A stretch of DNA of 57,990 bases, from contig JAOZVV010000060.1 in the NCBI GenBank assembly GCA_025869365.1, positions 6,455 to 64,444 of the forward strand. The letters are read 5' to 3'. Below are positions 1-8,920 of this stretch, one piece after another; the stretch's first letter is position 1, and the number at the start of each line of letters is the position of its first letter. Both the position numbers and the translations under genes were made by a program. The DNA is from Pseudonocardia sp. (lineage in GTDB: Bacteria > Actinomycetota > Actinomycetes > Mycobacteriales > Pseudonocardiaceae). Below the pieces are notes generated by a model. The model saw only the letters and a list, made by a program, of their open reading frames with translations, was not told where the DNA came from and did no database searches.

Positions 1-80
1 CCCCCCCCCCCCACCCCCCGGACGGCCGCCCCCCCCCCGGAATCTGGCGGGAGGCCGGCCTTCCTGGCACGTCGTCGGGG

Positions 81-779
81 TCAGCGCGAGAGCGTGAGCA
101 GCTGCTCGTAGAAGCCGCCGATCTGCCGTTCCCGGTCCACCAGGTGGATCTCCAGGATCCAGTGGCAGCGCCGGCCGGACGGGTCCGTGCGCCGCATCGG
201 GTGGTCGCTGCCGGGCGCGATGTAGCTCTCGATCCGCTCGCCGTCGATCCACTCGTGCGGGAACTCGCCGACCACATGCCCGCTGTGCGCCCCGCCGAAC
301 TCCCAGCCCGCCGCCTCGGCCAGGCCCACGACGTGCGCGTACAGCTCGGCGCCGCTGATGTCCGGATGCGCGTCGAAGTGGGCGCGGCCGGCGTCGAAGA
401 TCCGCGGCAGGTCGTCGCGCAGGCGCAGCTTCACCGGATCGTCCCCGACGACGAACGTGCGGCCGACGTCCGCCTCCCACTCCGCGAAGATCGGCCCGAA
501 GTCCAGGAAGACGATGTCGTCCGCCTCGACGGTGCGGTCCGGCGGGTTCTCCTTGTAGGGCTTCAGCGTGTTGGGCCCGCTGCGCACGACGCGTTTGTGC
601 CAGTGCTTGTCCGTCCCGAACAGCTCCGCGCCGAGATCGCGGACCCGGTCGCTGAGCTCCTTCTCCGAGGCGCCCGGCGCGATCAGGCCCCGCCGGGTGA
701 CCTCCTCGAACAGGTCCACGGCCTTCTGCTCGGCGGCCACGAGACTGCGCGCCCGCACGTCTTCCTCGACTGTGCCCAT
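81..779 (-). CDS. M24 family metallopeptidase (Xaa-Pro aminopeptidase-like)
   Basis: A 232-residue single-domain pita-bread protein, probably a cytoplasmic metal-dependent aminopeptidase or a non-peptidase relative. The five dinuclear-metal ligands of the M24 family are all visible in order: D93 (in FLDFGP), D104 (in EADVGRT), H168 (in HSGHVVGEFPHE), E210 (in LEIH) and E225 (in GFYEQ). It lacks the N-terminal creatinase domain of long prolidases, so it resembles short M24 proteins. The ATG at 779 was chosen because homology begins close to it (MGTVEEDVRA); the frame stays open upstream only through GC bias. It is transcribed alone, away from the DUF6328 gene's 3' end. The natural substrate cannot be told from sequence. 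Confidence 0.88.
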   Translation of the reverse strand: MGTVEEDVRARSLVAAEQKAVDLFEEVTRRGLIAPGASEKELSDRVRDLGAELFGTDKHWHKRVVRSGPNTLKPYKENPPDRTVEADDIVFLDFGPIFAEWEADVGRTFVVGDDPVKLRLRDDLPRIFDAGRAHFDAHPDISGAELYAHVVGLAEAAGWEFGGAHSGHVVGEFPHEWIDGERIESYIAPGSDHPMRRTDPSGRRCHWILEIHLVDRERQIGGFYEQLLTLSR

Positions 780-872
780 CGCGTTCCCCGTCCTTCCGGT
801 CGGTCCGGATGCCGACAGTAGTTCCGGCGTCCGACACGTGAGCGCTGTGCCGCTCGGGACGTTCCGCCGACG

Positions 873-925
873 TTCAGGAAAGCCACTTTCCTGAAGAATC
901 CTTACATGAATGTGGCTTTCCTGAA
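873..925. repeat. Intergenic inverted-repeat element with three TTTCCTGAA arms
   Basis: TTCAGGAAAGCCAC at 873-886 is an exact reverse complement of GTGGCTTTCCTGAA at 912-925. A third copy of the arm, TTTCCTGAA, lies at 887-895, so the left arm could pair either locally (loop 882-886) or with the distal arm (loop 887-911). The element sits just after the stop of the leftward DUF6328 gene and about 90 bp upstream of the M24 peptidase start. It could terminate DUF6328 transcription or be a dispersed small repeat. The pairing is seen directly; the role is inferred. Confidence 0.6.
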
Positions 926-952
926 GCCGCCTCGGCGGCGGCGGTGCGGTCC

Positions 953-1489
953 TCACCCCGCGGCTTCGATTCCCCGACCGGTCTCGCGCGCCCGCAGCGC
1001 ACGGCGGCGGGCCCGCAGTGGCAGCACGGCCCAGAACACCCCGAACACGGCGACGGTGACGACGGCCGCGACGATCCCCGCGGTCAGCCCGGCGACGGTG
1101 TCGAAGATCAGCAGCACCACGCCCGTCACGGCGAGGGCCAGCATCCCCAGCCCACCGATGGCGAGCCGCTGGCCCAGCCCGACGAGGAACGCCCGGGCGT
1201 GCAGCCGGAACAGCGTCCGGTGGGTGGCGACGGGCGCGACGAGCAGCGCCGTCGCCGTCACCGACAGGCTCACGGTGATCAGGTAGAGGAGCTTCTGGAA
1301 GTCGTCGAGCTCGCCGAACCGCTGCTGGAACGGCACGGTGAGGAGCAGGCCGGTGAGCAGCTGGACCCCGGTCTGCACCACCCGGAGCTCCTGGAGCAGG
1401 TCCGACCAGTTGCGGTCGAGCCGTTCGGTGGGCGTCTCGTTGCGCTCCGCCCGGTCCCACCCTGCGTCGTCCGGCTGGCTGTTCCCCAT
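953..1489 (-). CDS. DUF6328 family membrane protein
   Basis: A 178-residue integral membrane protein of unknown function. The N-terminal ~30 residues are polar (NETPTERLDRNW), followed by the family-typical segment LLQELRVVQTGVQLLTGLLL. About four hydrophobic helices follow, including a strongly hydrophobic pair near residues 115-155, and then a basic C-terminal tail (LRARRRALRARE). The start ATG at 1489 has GGGAG a short distance upstream. The family is widespread in actinomycetes and uncharacterised. It is monocistronic here. Confidence 0.85.
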   Translation of the reverse strand: MGNSQPDDAGWDRAERNETPTERLDRNWSDLLQELRVVQTGVQLLTGLLLTVPFQQRFGELDDFQKLLYLITVSLSVTATALLVAPVATHRTLFRLHARAFLVGLGQRLAIGGLGMLALAVTGVVLLIFDTVAGLTAGIVAAVVTVAVFGVFWAVLPLRARRRALRARETGRGIEAAG

Positions 1490-1651
1490 GACCGTCTCCC
1501 GCCGCCCTGCGCCTCCCCGGATTCTCCGGTGCGCCGCCCGCCGTGGGAAGTCCGGTTGACACCCCGTGGGCGGAGGGGTTGAGTCGACCTCGTGTTCATG
1601 GGTGCGCGGCGGCTGCACGTCGACCTGCTGCGTGTCTCCGGCGCGTGCTGT

Positions 1652-1665
1652 CGCGGTTGACCGCG
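1652..1665. promoter_or_regulatory. Palindrome upstream of the luciferase-like operon
   Basis: CGCGGT-TG-ACCGCG is a perfect 14-bp inverted repeat about 70 bp before the start at 1734, in the 244-bp gap shared with the leftward DUF6328 gene. It is a candidate repressor site, but GC-rich palindromes arise easily by chance at this base composition. Confidence 0.3.
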
Positions 1666-1733
1666 CATCCCGATCCGTCTCCCGTCGAGCAGGCCTCGTC
1701 GTACGGCACCCTGCCCGGATCCCCGGAGGAACC

Positions 1734-2864
1734 ATGAGCTCGCCCGTCCCGCTGTCCGTCCTGGACCTGTCTCCGGTACCGGCCGGGGGCACGGCCGGCG
1801 ACGCGTTGCGGAACACGATCGACCTGGCCCGGGCGGCCGAACGGTTCGGCTACCACCGCTACTGGGTCGCCGAGCACCACCTGAACACCGGCGTGGCGTC
1901 CTCGTCGACGTCCGTCCTCGTCGCGCTGCTCGCCGCGGCGACCGAACGGATCCGGGTGGGCTCGGGGGCGGTTCAGCTCCCGAACACCTCGGCCCTGCAG
2001 GTCGCCGAGCAGTTCGGCACCGTCGCGGCGCTCCATCCCGGGCGCGTGGACGTCGGGCTCGGGCGGTTCGACCTGCACCGGATCCTCCGGCTGATCGAGC
2101 GGGGACGTGCGCCCGCGGCGTCGCTCCCGGCGCCGCCCGCCGCCCGCGTGGTCGACGGGCTGCTCCTGCCGTCGCCCAGCCGCTACGCCGGGGACCTCTC
2201 GCAGTTCGCCGCGCTGGGTGCCCTGCTGGGCTTCTCCGCGGAGGACCCGCGGCCGGACTACGCGGCCGCGGTCGCGGAGGTGCTGTCCTACTTCGACGGG
2301 ACGGCGGTGCGCCCGGACGGCGCGCCACTGCACGTCCTGCCGGCCGAGGGCGCGGACGCCGAGATCGCCGTGCTGGGCTCGACGCCGGGCGTCAGCGCGG
2401 AGGTGGCGGGGGCGCACGGGCTGCCGTTCGCGACGAGCTACCACCTCGTCCCCCACCTGGTCCTGGACACGGTCGAGGCCTATCGCACCGCCTTCAGGCC
2501 CGGCCGCCTCGACCAGCCCTACGTGATCGTCTCCGCGGACGTGGTGGTGGCGGACGACGACGAGCGGGCCCGTGAGCTCGCCGCGCCCTACGGCCAGTGG
2601 GTGCTGGACATCCGCGCCGGCCGGGGCGCCCACCCGTACGTCACGCCCGCGCAGGCCCGGGCCCGGATGTGGACGGACGCCGAACGGGCCGGGGTCGCGG
2701 ACCGGGTGGACACCCAGTTCGTCGGCGGCCCGGAGACCGTCACCGAGGGACTCGAGACACTCGCCCGCGTCACCGGCGCGGACGAGCTGCTGATCACCAC
2801 CATCACGACCGAGCACGCCGACCGGGTCCGCAGTCATGAGCTGCTGGCCAAGTCCTGGCTCTGA
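1734..2864 (+). CDS. LLM class flavin-dependent oxidoreductase
   Basis: A luciferase-like monooxygenase of 376 residues with the bacterial luciferase TIM-barrel fold, using FMNH2 or F420. The N-terminus ([13 protein letters not shown]) and the block [17 protein letters not shown], followed by [12 protein letters not shown], are hallmarks of the MupA/Atu3640-type subgroup. The start was set at the ATG at 1734 with GGAGGA 4 nt upstream; the longer open frame has no ribosome site. It heads a run with DUF1684 and aldo-keto reductase genes with short gaps (15 and 4 bp), so the three are probably co-transcribed. The substrate is unknown. Confidence 0.9.
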   Translation: MSSPVPLSVLDLSPVPAGGTAGDALRNTIDLARAAERFGYHRYWVAEHHLNTGVASSSTSVLVALLAAATERIRVGSGAVQLPNTSALQVAEQFGTVAALHPGRVDVGLGRFDLHRILRLIERGRAPAASLPAPPAARVVDGLLLPSPSRYAGDLSQFAALGALLGFSAEDPRPDYAAAVAEVLSYFDGTAVRPDGAPLHVLPAEGADAEIAVLGSTPGVSAEVAGAHGLPFATSYHLVPHLVLDTVEAYRTAFRPGRLDQPYVIVSADVVVADDDERARELAAPYGQWVLDIRAGRGAHPYVTPAQARARMWTDAERAGVADRVDTQFVGGPETVTEGLETLARVTGADELLITTITTEHADRVRSHELLAKSWL

Positions 2865-2879
2865 GCAGGGAGAACACCG

Positions 2880-3692
2880 ATGACGACCATCGAGAACGAG
2901 CTGGCCTCGAGCTGGGCGGCCTGGCACGCGGACCGGGAGGAGACGCTGCGGGCGACGCACGGCTGGCTCAGCCTCACCGGCCTGTACTGGCTGGACTCGA
3001 GCCCGGCCCAGTTCCCGGACCTCCCCGGGACCTGGCGGGCGGACGGCTCCGGCGGGGTGTTCATCACCGCGGTCGCGGCCGACGGCGTGCTGGTCGACGA
3101 CGTGCCCGTCGACGGGACCGTGCGGGTCGAGCCGGTCGACGGGCAGCCCGGCGCGCTCGTCCGGATCGGGGCGCGAAAGGTCGAGGTCATCCGCCGCACG
3201 GACACCTACGCCCTGCGCGTGCGGGACCCCGAGGCGATCACCCGCACGGCCTTCGACGGCGTCCCGTCCTACCCCGTCGACGAGCGCTGGGTGGTGCCGG
3301 GCCGGTTCGAGGCCTACCCGGAGCCGAGGCCGATCACGGTCGACGCCGTCGTCGAGGGGCTCAACCACTACTTCACCGCGGTCGGCGAGGTCGTCCTCAC
3401 CCTCGACGGGCAGCCGCAGCGGCTGATCGCCCTGCCCGCCAGGACGGGCGGCCTGTCCCTGCACTTCCGGGACGGGACGTCCGGGACCGGCACCTACGGC
3501 GGCGGGCGCATCCTCGTGGTCGGGGACCCCGCCGAGGACGGCGCGGTCACGGTCGACCTCAACCGCACCGTCAACCTGCCCTGCGCCTTCACCGCGTACG
3601 CCACGTGCCCGCTGCCGCCCGCCGGCAACACGCTCACGGTGCCGGTGGAGGCGGGGGAGCGGACGCCGCCCCGCCCGGACCTGGCCGCCTGA
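2880..3692 (+). CDS. DUF1684 domain-containing protein
   Basis: A 270-residue soluble protein. The DUF1684 signature is clear: an N-terminal SWAAWHADREETLRATHGWLSLTGLYWL stretch (residues ~11-38) and, near the C-terminus, NRTVNLPCAFTAYATCPLPP with two conserved cysteines. No signal peptide is present. The family is common in actinomycetes, has no established reaction, and often sits beside oxidoreductases, as here. The ATG at 2880 follows AGGGAGAAC. Its stop lies 4 bp before the next start. Confidence 0.88.
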   Translation: MTTIENELASSWAAWHADREETLRATHGWLSLTGLYWLDSSPAQFPDLPGTWRADGSGGVFITAVAADGVLVDDVPVDGTVRVEPVDGQPGALVRIGARKVEVIRRTDTYALRVRDPEAITRTAFDGVPSYPVDERWVVPGRFEAYPEPRPITVDAVVEGLNHYFTAVGEVVLTLDGQPQRLIALPARTGGLSLHFRDGTSGTGTYGGGRILVVGDPAEDGAVTVDLNRTVNLPCAFTAYATCPLPPAGNTLTVPVEAGERTPPRPDLAA

Positions 3693-3696
3693 TCGC

Positions 3697-4671
3697 GTGC
3701 CGACCGTCCCTCCCACGACCACGTACCGGCTGGGGATCGGGCTCGCCGCGGTGGCCCGGCCCGCCTACATCACCGCGGGCCGGGACCGCGATCTCGGGGC
3801 GCACCGGTCCGTCGAGGACCTGCGGGCCCGGACGTGGGCCGTCCTCGACGCGGCCTACGCGGCCGGGATCCGCTACATCGACGTCGCGCGCTCCTACGGC
3901 CGCGCCGAGGAGTTCCTCGCCGGCTGGCTGGCGGCCCACCCGGAGCTCGACGACGTCGTCGTCGGGTCCAAGTGGGGCTACCGCTACGTCGGGGACTGGC
4001 GGCTCGACGCGGACGTGCACGAGATCAAGGACCATTCGCTCGCGGCGTTCGAGCGCCAGTCCGAGGAGTCCTTGGCACTGCTCGGCGAGTATCTCGCCGT
4101 CTACCACGTGCACTCCGCGACGCCGGACACCGGAGTCCTCGACGACACCGCCGTCCACCGGGCGCTGGCGGGCCTGCGGGACAGCGGGACCCGGGTCGGC
4201 ATCTCCACCTCCGGCCCGGCCCAGGCGGACGCGGTGCGGCGCGCGCTGGACGTGAAGGTCGGCGGGCGGCCGCTGTTCACCTCGTTCCAGTCGACGTGGA
4301 ACGTGCTCGAACCGTCGGCCGGTCCCGCGCTGGCCGAGGCGGCGGCCGCGGGCGCGTGGGTGATCGTCAAGGAGCCGGTGGCGAACGGGCGGCTGGCACC
4401 CGGCGGACAGGACGGCTCGCCGGGGGCCACCCGCGCGGCCGAGCTGGCGGACGGCCTGGGCGCGACGGTGGACCAGCTCGCGATCGCGGCCGCGCTCGCC
4501 CGGTCCTGGGCGCTGCGGGTGCTCTCCGGTGCCGTGGACGGGGCGCAGCTGGCCAGCAACGCCGCCGCGGTGGCCCTCGAACTGCCGGCCGAGGTCCTCG
4601 ACGAGCTGGCGGACCTCGCGGAGGACCCGGCGGACTACTGGACTGCCCGCTCGGCCCGCGCCTGGACCTGA
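3697..4671 (+). CDS. Aldo/keto reductase
   Basis: A 324-residue (alpha/beta)8 NAD(P)H-dependent reductase. The catalytic tetrad is visible: Asp and Tyr in YIDVARSYG, Lys in VVGSKWGY and His in VYHVHS. The C-terminal cofactor region is less canonical. GTG at 3697 is the only sensible start, 4 bp after the DUF1684 stop, and implies translational coupling. It probably reduces a carbonyl made or used by the neighbouring luciferase-like enzyme; that link is inferred from position only. Confidence 0.9.
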   Translation: MPTVPPTTTYRLGIGLAAVARPAYITAGRDRDLGAHRSVEDLRARTWAVLDAAYAAGIRYIDVARSYGRAEEFLAGWLAAHPELDDVVVGSKWGYRYVGDWRLDADVHEIKDHSLAAFERQSEESLALLGEYLAVYHVHSATPDTGVLDDTAVHRALAGLRDSGTRVGISTSGPAQADAVRRALDVKVGGRPLFTSFQSTWNVLEPSAGPALAEAAAAGAWVIVKEPVANGRLAPGGQDGSPGATRAAELADGLGATVDQLAIAAALARSWALRVLSGAVDGAQLASNAAAVALELPAEVLDELADLAEDPADYWTARSARAWT

Positions 4672-4782
4672 ACGGCGGGGGATCACCGGCGGGGGATCAG
4701 CGGCGGGGACCGCGGGCGGTGGGTGATGATGGGTCGGGGCGGCCGCCGGGGGTCCGCCGGCGGAGGAGAGGAGCAGCAGGCG

Positions 4783-6273
4783 GTGGAGACCGAGCACCTG
4801 GACGTCCTGATCGTCGGGGCGGGCCTGTCCGGCGTCGGCGCCGCCTACCGGCTGCAGACCGAGCACCCCACCCGCAGCTACGCGATCGTCGAGGCCCGCG
4901 ACGCGATCGGCGGGACCTGGGACCTGTTCCGCTACCCGGGCATCCGCTCGGACTCGGACATGTTCACCCTCGGCTACCCGTTCCGGCCCTGGACGCAGGC
5001 GAAGTCGATCGCGGACGGCGGCGCGATCCTGCAGTACGTCCGGGACACCGCGGCCGAGTTCGGCATCGACCGGCGGATCCGGTACGGCCGGAAGGTCACC
5101 GCCGCGTCCTGGTCCTCGGCGGATGCCCGCTGGTCCGTCGAGATCACCACCGCGTCCGGTACGGAGCACCTGACCTGCGATTTCCTCTACCTCTGCAGCG
5201 GCTACTACAGCTACGAGGGCGGGCACATCCCGGACATCCCCGGGCTCGGCGACTTCGCGGGCGATCTCGTGCACCCGCAGAAGTGGCCCGAGGACCTGGA
5301 CGTCACCGGGCGCAGGGTCGTGGTGATCGGCAGTGGCGCGACGGCGGTGACCCTCGTGCCGTCCCTCGCCGAGAGCGCGGCGCACGTCACGATGCTGCAG
5401 CGCTCGCCCACCTGGATGACGATCGTGCCCGGGACGGACGCGGCCGCCGACGCCCTGCGCGCCCGGCTGCCGGCCGGGGTCGGGGACACGGTCGTCCGGT
5501 GGAAGAACATCCTGGTCACCCAGGCCTTCTACCAGCTCTGCAAGCACGCGCCGGGCCCGGCGAAGGCGTTGTTGCGCAGCGGGATCGCGCGGTTCCAGCC
5601 GGATCCCGAGGTGCTGGACCGGGACTACACGCCGCGCTACGACCCGTGGGACCAGCGGCTCTGCGTCGTCCCGGACGCGGATCTCTTCAGAGCCATCAGG
5701 AAGGAGCGCGCCTCCGTCGTCACGGACCGGATCGCGCGGGTCACGGCCAGGGGCGTGGACCTGGAGTCCGGCCGTACGCTGGACGCGGACATCCTGGTCA
5801 CCGCCACCGGGCTGGAGGTCGTCGCGTGCGGGGGCATCGCGCTCGACGTCGACGGCGAGCCGGTCGACCCGGGCCGCACGGTCGCCTACCGGGGCGCCCT
5901 GCTCAGCGACGTCCCGAACATGGCCATGTGCATCGGCTACGTGAACGCGTCCTGGACGCTGCGCGCGGACATCACGGCACGCTACGTCTGCCGGCTGCTC
6001 GCGCGGATGGACGCCAGGGGTGCCGCGGTCGCCGTGCCCCGGTTGCCGGACGGGCCGATGGAGCTCCGCCCGCTGCTGGACCTGAGCTCGGGGTACGTGC
6101 GGCGCGCCGCCGACGTCCTGCCGAAGCAGGGCCGGCGCTCCCCGTGGGTGCTGCGGCAGAACTACATCGCCGACCGGGTGACCACCGGGCTGGGCAGCAT
6201 CGACCGGGACATGGAGTTCCGGCGGCGCCCGGCTCGCCGGCCCGGGGGGGGGGTCCCCCCCCCGGGCGCCTGA
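4783..6273 (+). CDS. Flavin-containing monooxygenase, Baeyer-Villiger type
   Basis: A 496-residue FAD- and NADPH-binding monooxygenase. The first Rossmann motif GAGLSG is at residues 12-17 and the second, GSGATA, at 183-188. Between them FAGDLVHPQKW (158-168) fits the Baeyer-Villiger fingerprint FxGxxxHxxxW. Substrates for this class are ketones or cyclic ketones. The GTG at 4783 was chosen because GGAGGAGAGGAG lies 9 nt upstream; an ATG at 4723 would add a low-complexity Gly/Arg leader. The last residues (PGGGVPPPGA) are encoded by a G10-T-C9 tract, so the exact C-terminus is suspect. It begins 111 bp after the aldo-keto reductase. Confidence 0.88.
   Translation: METEHLDVLIVGAGLSGVGAAYRLQTEHPTRSYAIVEARDAIGGTWDLFRYPGIRSDSDMFTLGYPFRPWTQAKSIADGGAILQYVRDTAAEFGIDRRIRYGRKVTAASWSSADARWSVEITTASGTEHLTCDFLYLCSGYYSYEGGHIPDIPGLGDFAGDLVHPQKWPEDLDVTGRRVVVIGSGATAVTLVPSLAESAAHVTMLQRSPTWMTIVPGTDAAADALRARLPAGVGDTVVRWKNILVTQAFYQLCKHAPGPAKALLRSGIARFQPDPEVLDRDYTPRYDPWDQRLCVVPDADLFRAIRKERASVVTDRIARVTARGVDLESGRTLDADILVTATGLEVVACGGIALDVDGEPVDPGRTVAYRGALLSDVPNMAMCIGYVNASWTLRADITARYVCRLLARMDARGAAVAVPRLPDGPMELRPLLDLSSGYVRRAADVLPKQGRRSPWVLRQNYIADRVTTGLGSIDRDMEFRRRPARRPGGGVPPPGA
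6241..6266. repeat. Homopolymer palindrome CCC-G10-T-C9-GGG
   Basis: Ten G at 6244-6253, a single T, then nine C at 6255-6263, flanked by CCC and GGG. It is almost perfectly self-complementary and lies in the last codons of the monooxygenase gene. It could act as a terminator stem, be prone to slippage, or hold an assembly error. Confidence 0.8.
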
Positions 6274-6288
6274 GCCGCCGGACGCCCG

Positions 6289-6308
6289 GCGCCCCGATGT
6301 GGGGGCGC
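6289..6308. terminator. Hairpin between convergent monooxygenase and cold-shock genes
   Basis: GCGCCCC (6289-6295) pairs with GGGGCGC (6302-6308) across a 6-nt loop. It sits between two convergent stop codons and could stop transcription from both sides. No U-tract follows, as is usual in high-GC actinomycetes. Confidence 0.45.
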
Positions 6309-6334
6309 GGGGCTTCCGGGCGAAGTGAGGGAGA

Positions 6335-6538
6335 TCAGATGATCTTGACCGCAGTCGCCTGCGGGCCCTTCTGGCCCTGGCCGATCTCGAACTCGACGCG
6401 CTGACCCTCGTCGAGGCTGCGGAAGCCGCCCGCGTCGATCTCGGAGTAGTGGACGAAGACGTCGGCGCCGCCGCCGTCGACGGAGATGAAGCCGAAGCCC
6501 TTCTCCGAGTTGAACCACTTCACGGTGCCCTGTGCCAT
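6335..6538 (-). CDS. Cold-shock protein (CspA family)
   Basis: A 67-residue single cold-shock domain RNA chaperone. Both RNA-binding motifs are intact: KGFGFI (RNP1, residues ~13-18) and VFVHYSEI (RNP2, ~28-35), after [12 protein letters not shown]. The ATG at 6538 gives the standard family length; frames that extend upstream lack homology. The 268-bp gap on its 5' side, up to the WhiB gene, contains no gene I can support and may hold a long leader, which is typical of cold-shock genes. Confidence 0.96.
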   Translation of the reverse strand: MAQGTVKWFNSEKGFGFISVDGGGADVFVHYSEIDAGGFRSLDEGQRVEFEIGQGQKGPQATAVKII

Positions 6539-6806
6539 GCGATGTGCTCCTAGCGTGGTGATCCCGCACTCTGCGGGACCCGGCCGGACCTGGCCACCCG
6601 CATCGACGTCTGACAGAGATCGGTGCGGGCCACCATCTTGTTCCCGCCGGCGTGCATGACACGACAACCGAAACCGAACGACCTGTGCCGGCAAGCCTAC
6701 TCACGTGGGCGCCGAGTGTCTCCCGTGGGCCCTCGCCGCGGGCGGGAGGACGGTCTGCGCCGGGACCGCCACCACCGGTGTGCGCGGGCGGGGGTCCGAC
6801 CTGCGG

Positions 6807-7049
6807 TCAGGCGGCGCGGACGGGCCGTGCGCCGCGACGGATCCGGCGGCGCTCGTCCTCGGACGTGCCACCCCAGACCCCGTGGTTCTCGTGATCCATC
6901 GCCCACTCGAGACAGGGCATGGCGACGGGGCAGCCGCGGCAGACCTCCTTCGCCTCCGCCTCCTGCAGCGGGGCCGGTCCGGTGGCGCCGACCGGGAAGA
7001 ACAGTTCGGGGTTCTCCGTCCGGCACGCTGCGCGGGTACGCCAGTCCAT
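6807..7049 (-). CDS. WhiB family transcription factor, WhiB1-like
   Basis: An 80-residue iron-sulfur Wbl protein that would bind sigma-A region 4 and control transcription. The four cluster cysteines are C9, C37, C40 and C46, matching the spacing known for mycobacterial WhiB1. The opening MDWR...CR.E.PELFFPVG, the GVWGG turn near residue 57 and the following basic segment are all present. It is monocistronic, with about 160 bp free on its 3' side. WhiB1 orthology is likely from the N-terminus, but other Wbl paralogues exist in these genomes. Confidence 0.92.
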   Translation of the reverse strand: MDWRTRAACRTENPELFFPVGATGPAPLQEAEAKEVCRGCPVAMPCLEWAMDHENHGVWGGTSEDERRRIRRGARPVRAA

Positions 7050-7212
7050 CTCGCTCCTCGTCTCGGGTGGAGATCCCCTCCTTCACCTGCTCACCGGGGG
7101 AGGATCGGGTCCCTTCGAGGGGCCGCCTACCCCGCCCCGACGGTTCTCACCCGTCCCGGGGACGACTTTCGCCACCGGCGGCCCGCCGGCGGCGGTGAGC
7201 GGATGTCGGGCG

Positions 7213-8850
7213 CTACAGACGCCGGATCATGAGGGTGTTGTCCGTGCGGGTGCCCGGCCTGCCGTCCGGCCCGGTCTGGGTCCGCTCGTGCTCGTCACTG
7301 ATCAGCACCTCCCAGGTGCCGTCCGGGAGCTTCAGCGAGGCCAGCACCTCCTCCGGTGTCGGGAAGGCGACATCGGCGGGCGGTTCCGTCTCCCAGGACG
7401 GGAAGCCCGAATGCCCGACGACCAGCAGGGCCCCGCCCGGAGCGACCGCGGCAGCCGCGGACCGCAGGATCCGCTCGCGCGGCAGGTCTCCCCAGGAGTG
7501 CAGGAAGTGCGCGGAGACGAGATCGAACTCGCCGTCCGGGAAGTTCGCCCCGAGGTCGCGACGCCGGAAGTCGATCCGGTCCGCGACCCCCTCGGCCGCG
7601 GCATGGTCGGCCGCGCGATCGATCGCGACCCGCGAGATGTCCGTGGCGGTGACCCGCCAGCCGTTGCGGGCGAGCCAGATGGCGTCGCCGCCCTCGCCGC
7701 AGCCCAGGTCCAGGGCCGTGCCGGGGGCCAGGTCCGGCACCACCCGGACGAGGACGTCGTTCGCCTTCCCGCTCCAGACGCGGTCGCTCCCGGCGTAGCG
7801 GGCGTCCCAGGCCGCGGCCTCGGTGTGGTTCTCGGTGTGGCTCTCGGGGCAGCCCTCGGCGTGATCCTCGGAACTGCGGTTCCCGGCCGGGTGGCCGTGC
7901 GGGCGGGCCCGCAGCTCCTCGACCGCGAGCCTGGTCTCCTCCGCGATCAGGTCGGCGTTGACCGCGGCGCCCGCCATCACCCCCGCCGCTGCCGCGGCGA
8001 CCACCTGCGCCATCGGATCGACGACGTTCCCGGCGGCCCAGACGCCCGGTGCGGACGTGCGGCCGGTCTGATCGGCCTCGACATGGGTCCCGACGCCCAT
8101 CGGGTGCTCGGCGACGGTGAGCCCGAGCCCGTCGAGCAGGTCGTCGCGGGCCGTGAAGCGGGGCATCACCACCAGCGCGGCCCGCGGCACGACCCGGCCG
8201 GAGGCCAGCCGGATGCCGGCGAGCCGGCCGCCGGTGATCTCCAGACCCACGACCTCACCCTCCACGACGGCGATGCCGCGCGCGGCGAGCTGCTCGCGCT
8301 CCTCGTCGGTGGGGTTCGGGCCGGTGTGCAGGAACAGCGTCACGTCCGCGCTCCACTGCCGGAACAGCAGGGACTGGTGGACGCCGAACGCGCTCGTCGC
8401 GAGGATGCCGATCGGCTGGTCCCGCACCTCGTGGCCGTGGCAGTACGGGCAGTGCAGGACGTCGCGGCCCCACAGCCCGCGAAGGCCGGGAAGATCCGGG
8501 AGCTCGTCGACCAGGCCGGTGGTCAGCAGCAGCCGCCGCGCCGTGAGCGCGTCCCCGTCCGCGGTGTCCACGGCGAAGAGGTCCCCGTCCCGGCGGGCGG
8601 AGGTGACCCGGGCGTGCCGGACGGTCCCGCCGTACCGGGTGACCTCCTCGGCACCGGCGGCCACGAGGTCGGCCGGGGCGATGCCGTCGCGGGTCAGGAA
8701 GCCGTGCACCCCCTCGGCCGGGGAGTTGCGCTGTTCGCCCGCGTCGAGCACCAGGACACGGCGCCGGGCCCGGGCCAGGCTGAGGGCCCCGCTGAGCCCG
8801 GCGGCCCCGCCGCCGAGGACGATCACGTCGAAGTCACTGGTCTCGTTCAT
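7213..8850 (-). CDS. Fusion of thioredoxin reductase-like flavoprotein and SAM methyltransferase
   Basis: A 545-residue two-domain protein. Residues 1-310 form a low-molecular-weight thioredoxin reductase-type flavoprotein: FAD motif GGGAAGLSG at ~13-21, redox pair C134-P-Y-C137, and a second FAD contact WAAGNV near 271. After a polar linker (about 318-345, with an EDHAEG/PESHTENHTE near-repeat) comes a class I methyltransferase with motif I LDLGCGEGG at 380-388. The start is the ATG at 8850; the longer frame begins with TTG. The domain pair is a known architecture in actinomycetes, with no assigned reaction that I can name. Orientation and spacing suggest its own promoter. Confidence 0.86.
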   Translation of the reverse strand: MNETSDFDVIVLGGGAAGLSGALSLARARRRVLVLDAGEQRNSPAEGVHGFLTRDGIAPADLVAAGAEEVTRYGGTVRHARVTSARRDGDLFAVDTADGDALTARRLLLTTGLVDELPDLPGLRGLWGRDVLHCPYCHGHEVRDQPIGILATSAFGVHQSLLFRQWSADVTLFLHTGPNPTDEEREQLAARGIAVVEGEVVGLEITGGRLAGIRLASGRVVPRAALVVMPRFTARDDLLDGLGLTVAEHPMGVGTHVEADQTGRTSAPGVWAAGNVVDPMAQVVAAAAAGVMAGAAVNADLIAEETRLAVEELRARPHGHPAGNRSSEDHAEGCPESHTENHTEAAAWDARYAGSDRVWSGKANDVLVRVVPDLAPGTALDLGCGEGGDAIWLARNGWRVTATDISRVAIDRAADHAAAEGVADRIDFRRRDLGANFPDGEFDLVSAHFLHSWGDLPRERILRSAAAAVAPGGALLVVGHSGFPSWETEPPADVAFPTPEEVLASLKLPDGTWEVLISDEHERTQTGPDGRPGTRTDNTLMIRRL

Positions 8851-8880
8851 GCCTCCACCGTGCACCGGGACAGCGAAGGT

Positions 8881-8907
8881 GGCAAACAATGTTGCAGTAT
8901 CGGCAAA
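8881..8907. promoter_or_regulatory. GGCAAA direct repeat upstream of the flavoprotein fusion
   Basis: GGCAAA occurs at 8881-8886 and 8902-8907, exactly two helical turns apart, and TTGC-n7-GCAA overlaps the second copy. It lies 30-57 bp upstream of the start at 8850, a plausible activator or repressor position. The role is inferred. Confidence 0.3.
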
Positions 8908-8920
8908 TGCCTGCCGGAGG

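Noticed and set aside
1-80. Possible gene or regulatory element at the left edge
   Set aside because: The stretch is mainly runs of C with no open frame of interest; it may be a sequence-quality problem.
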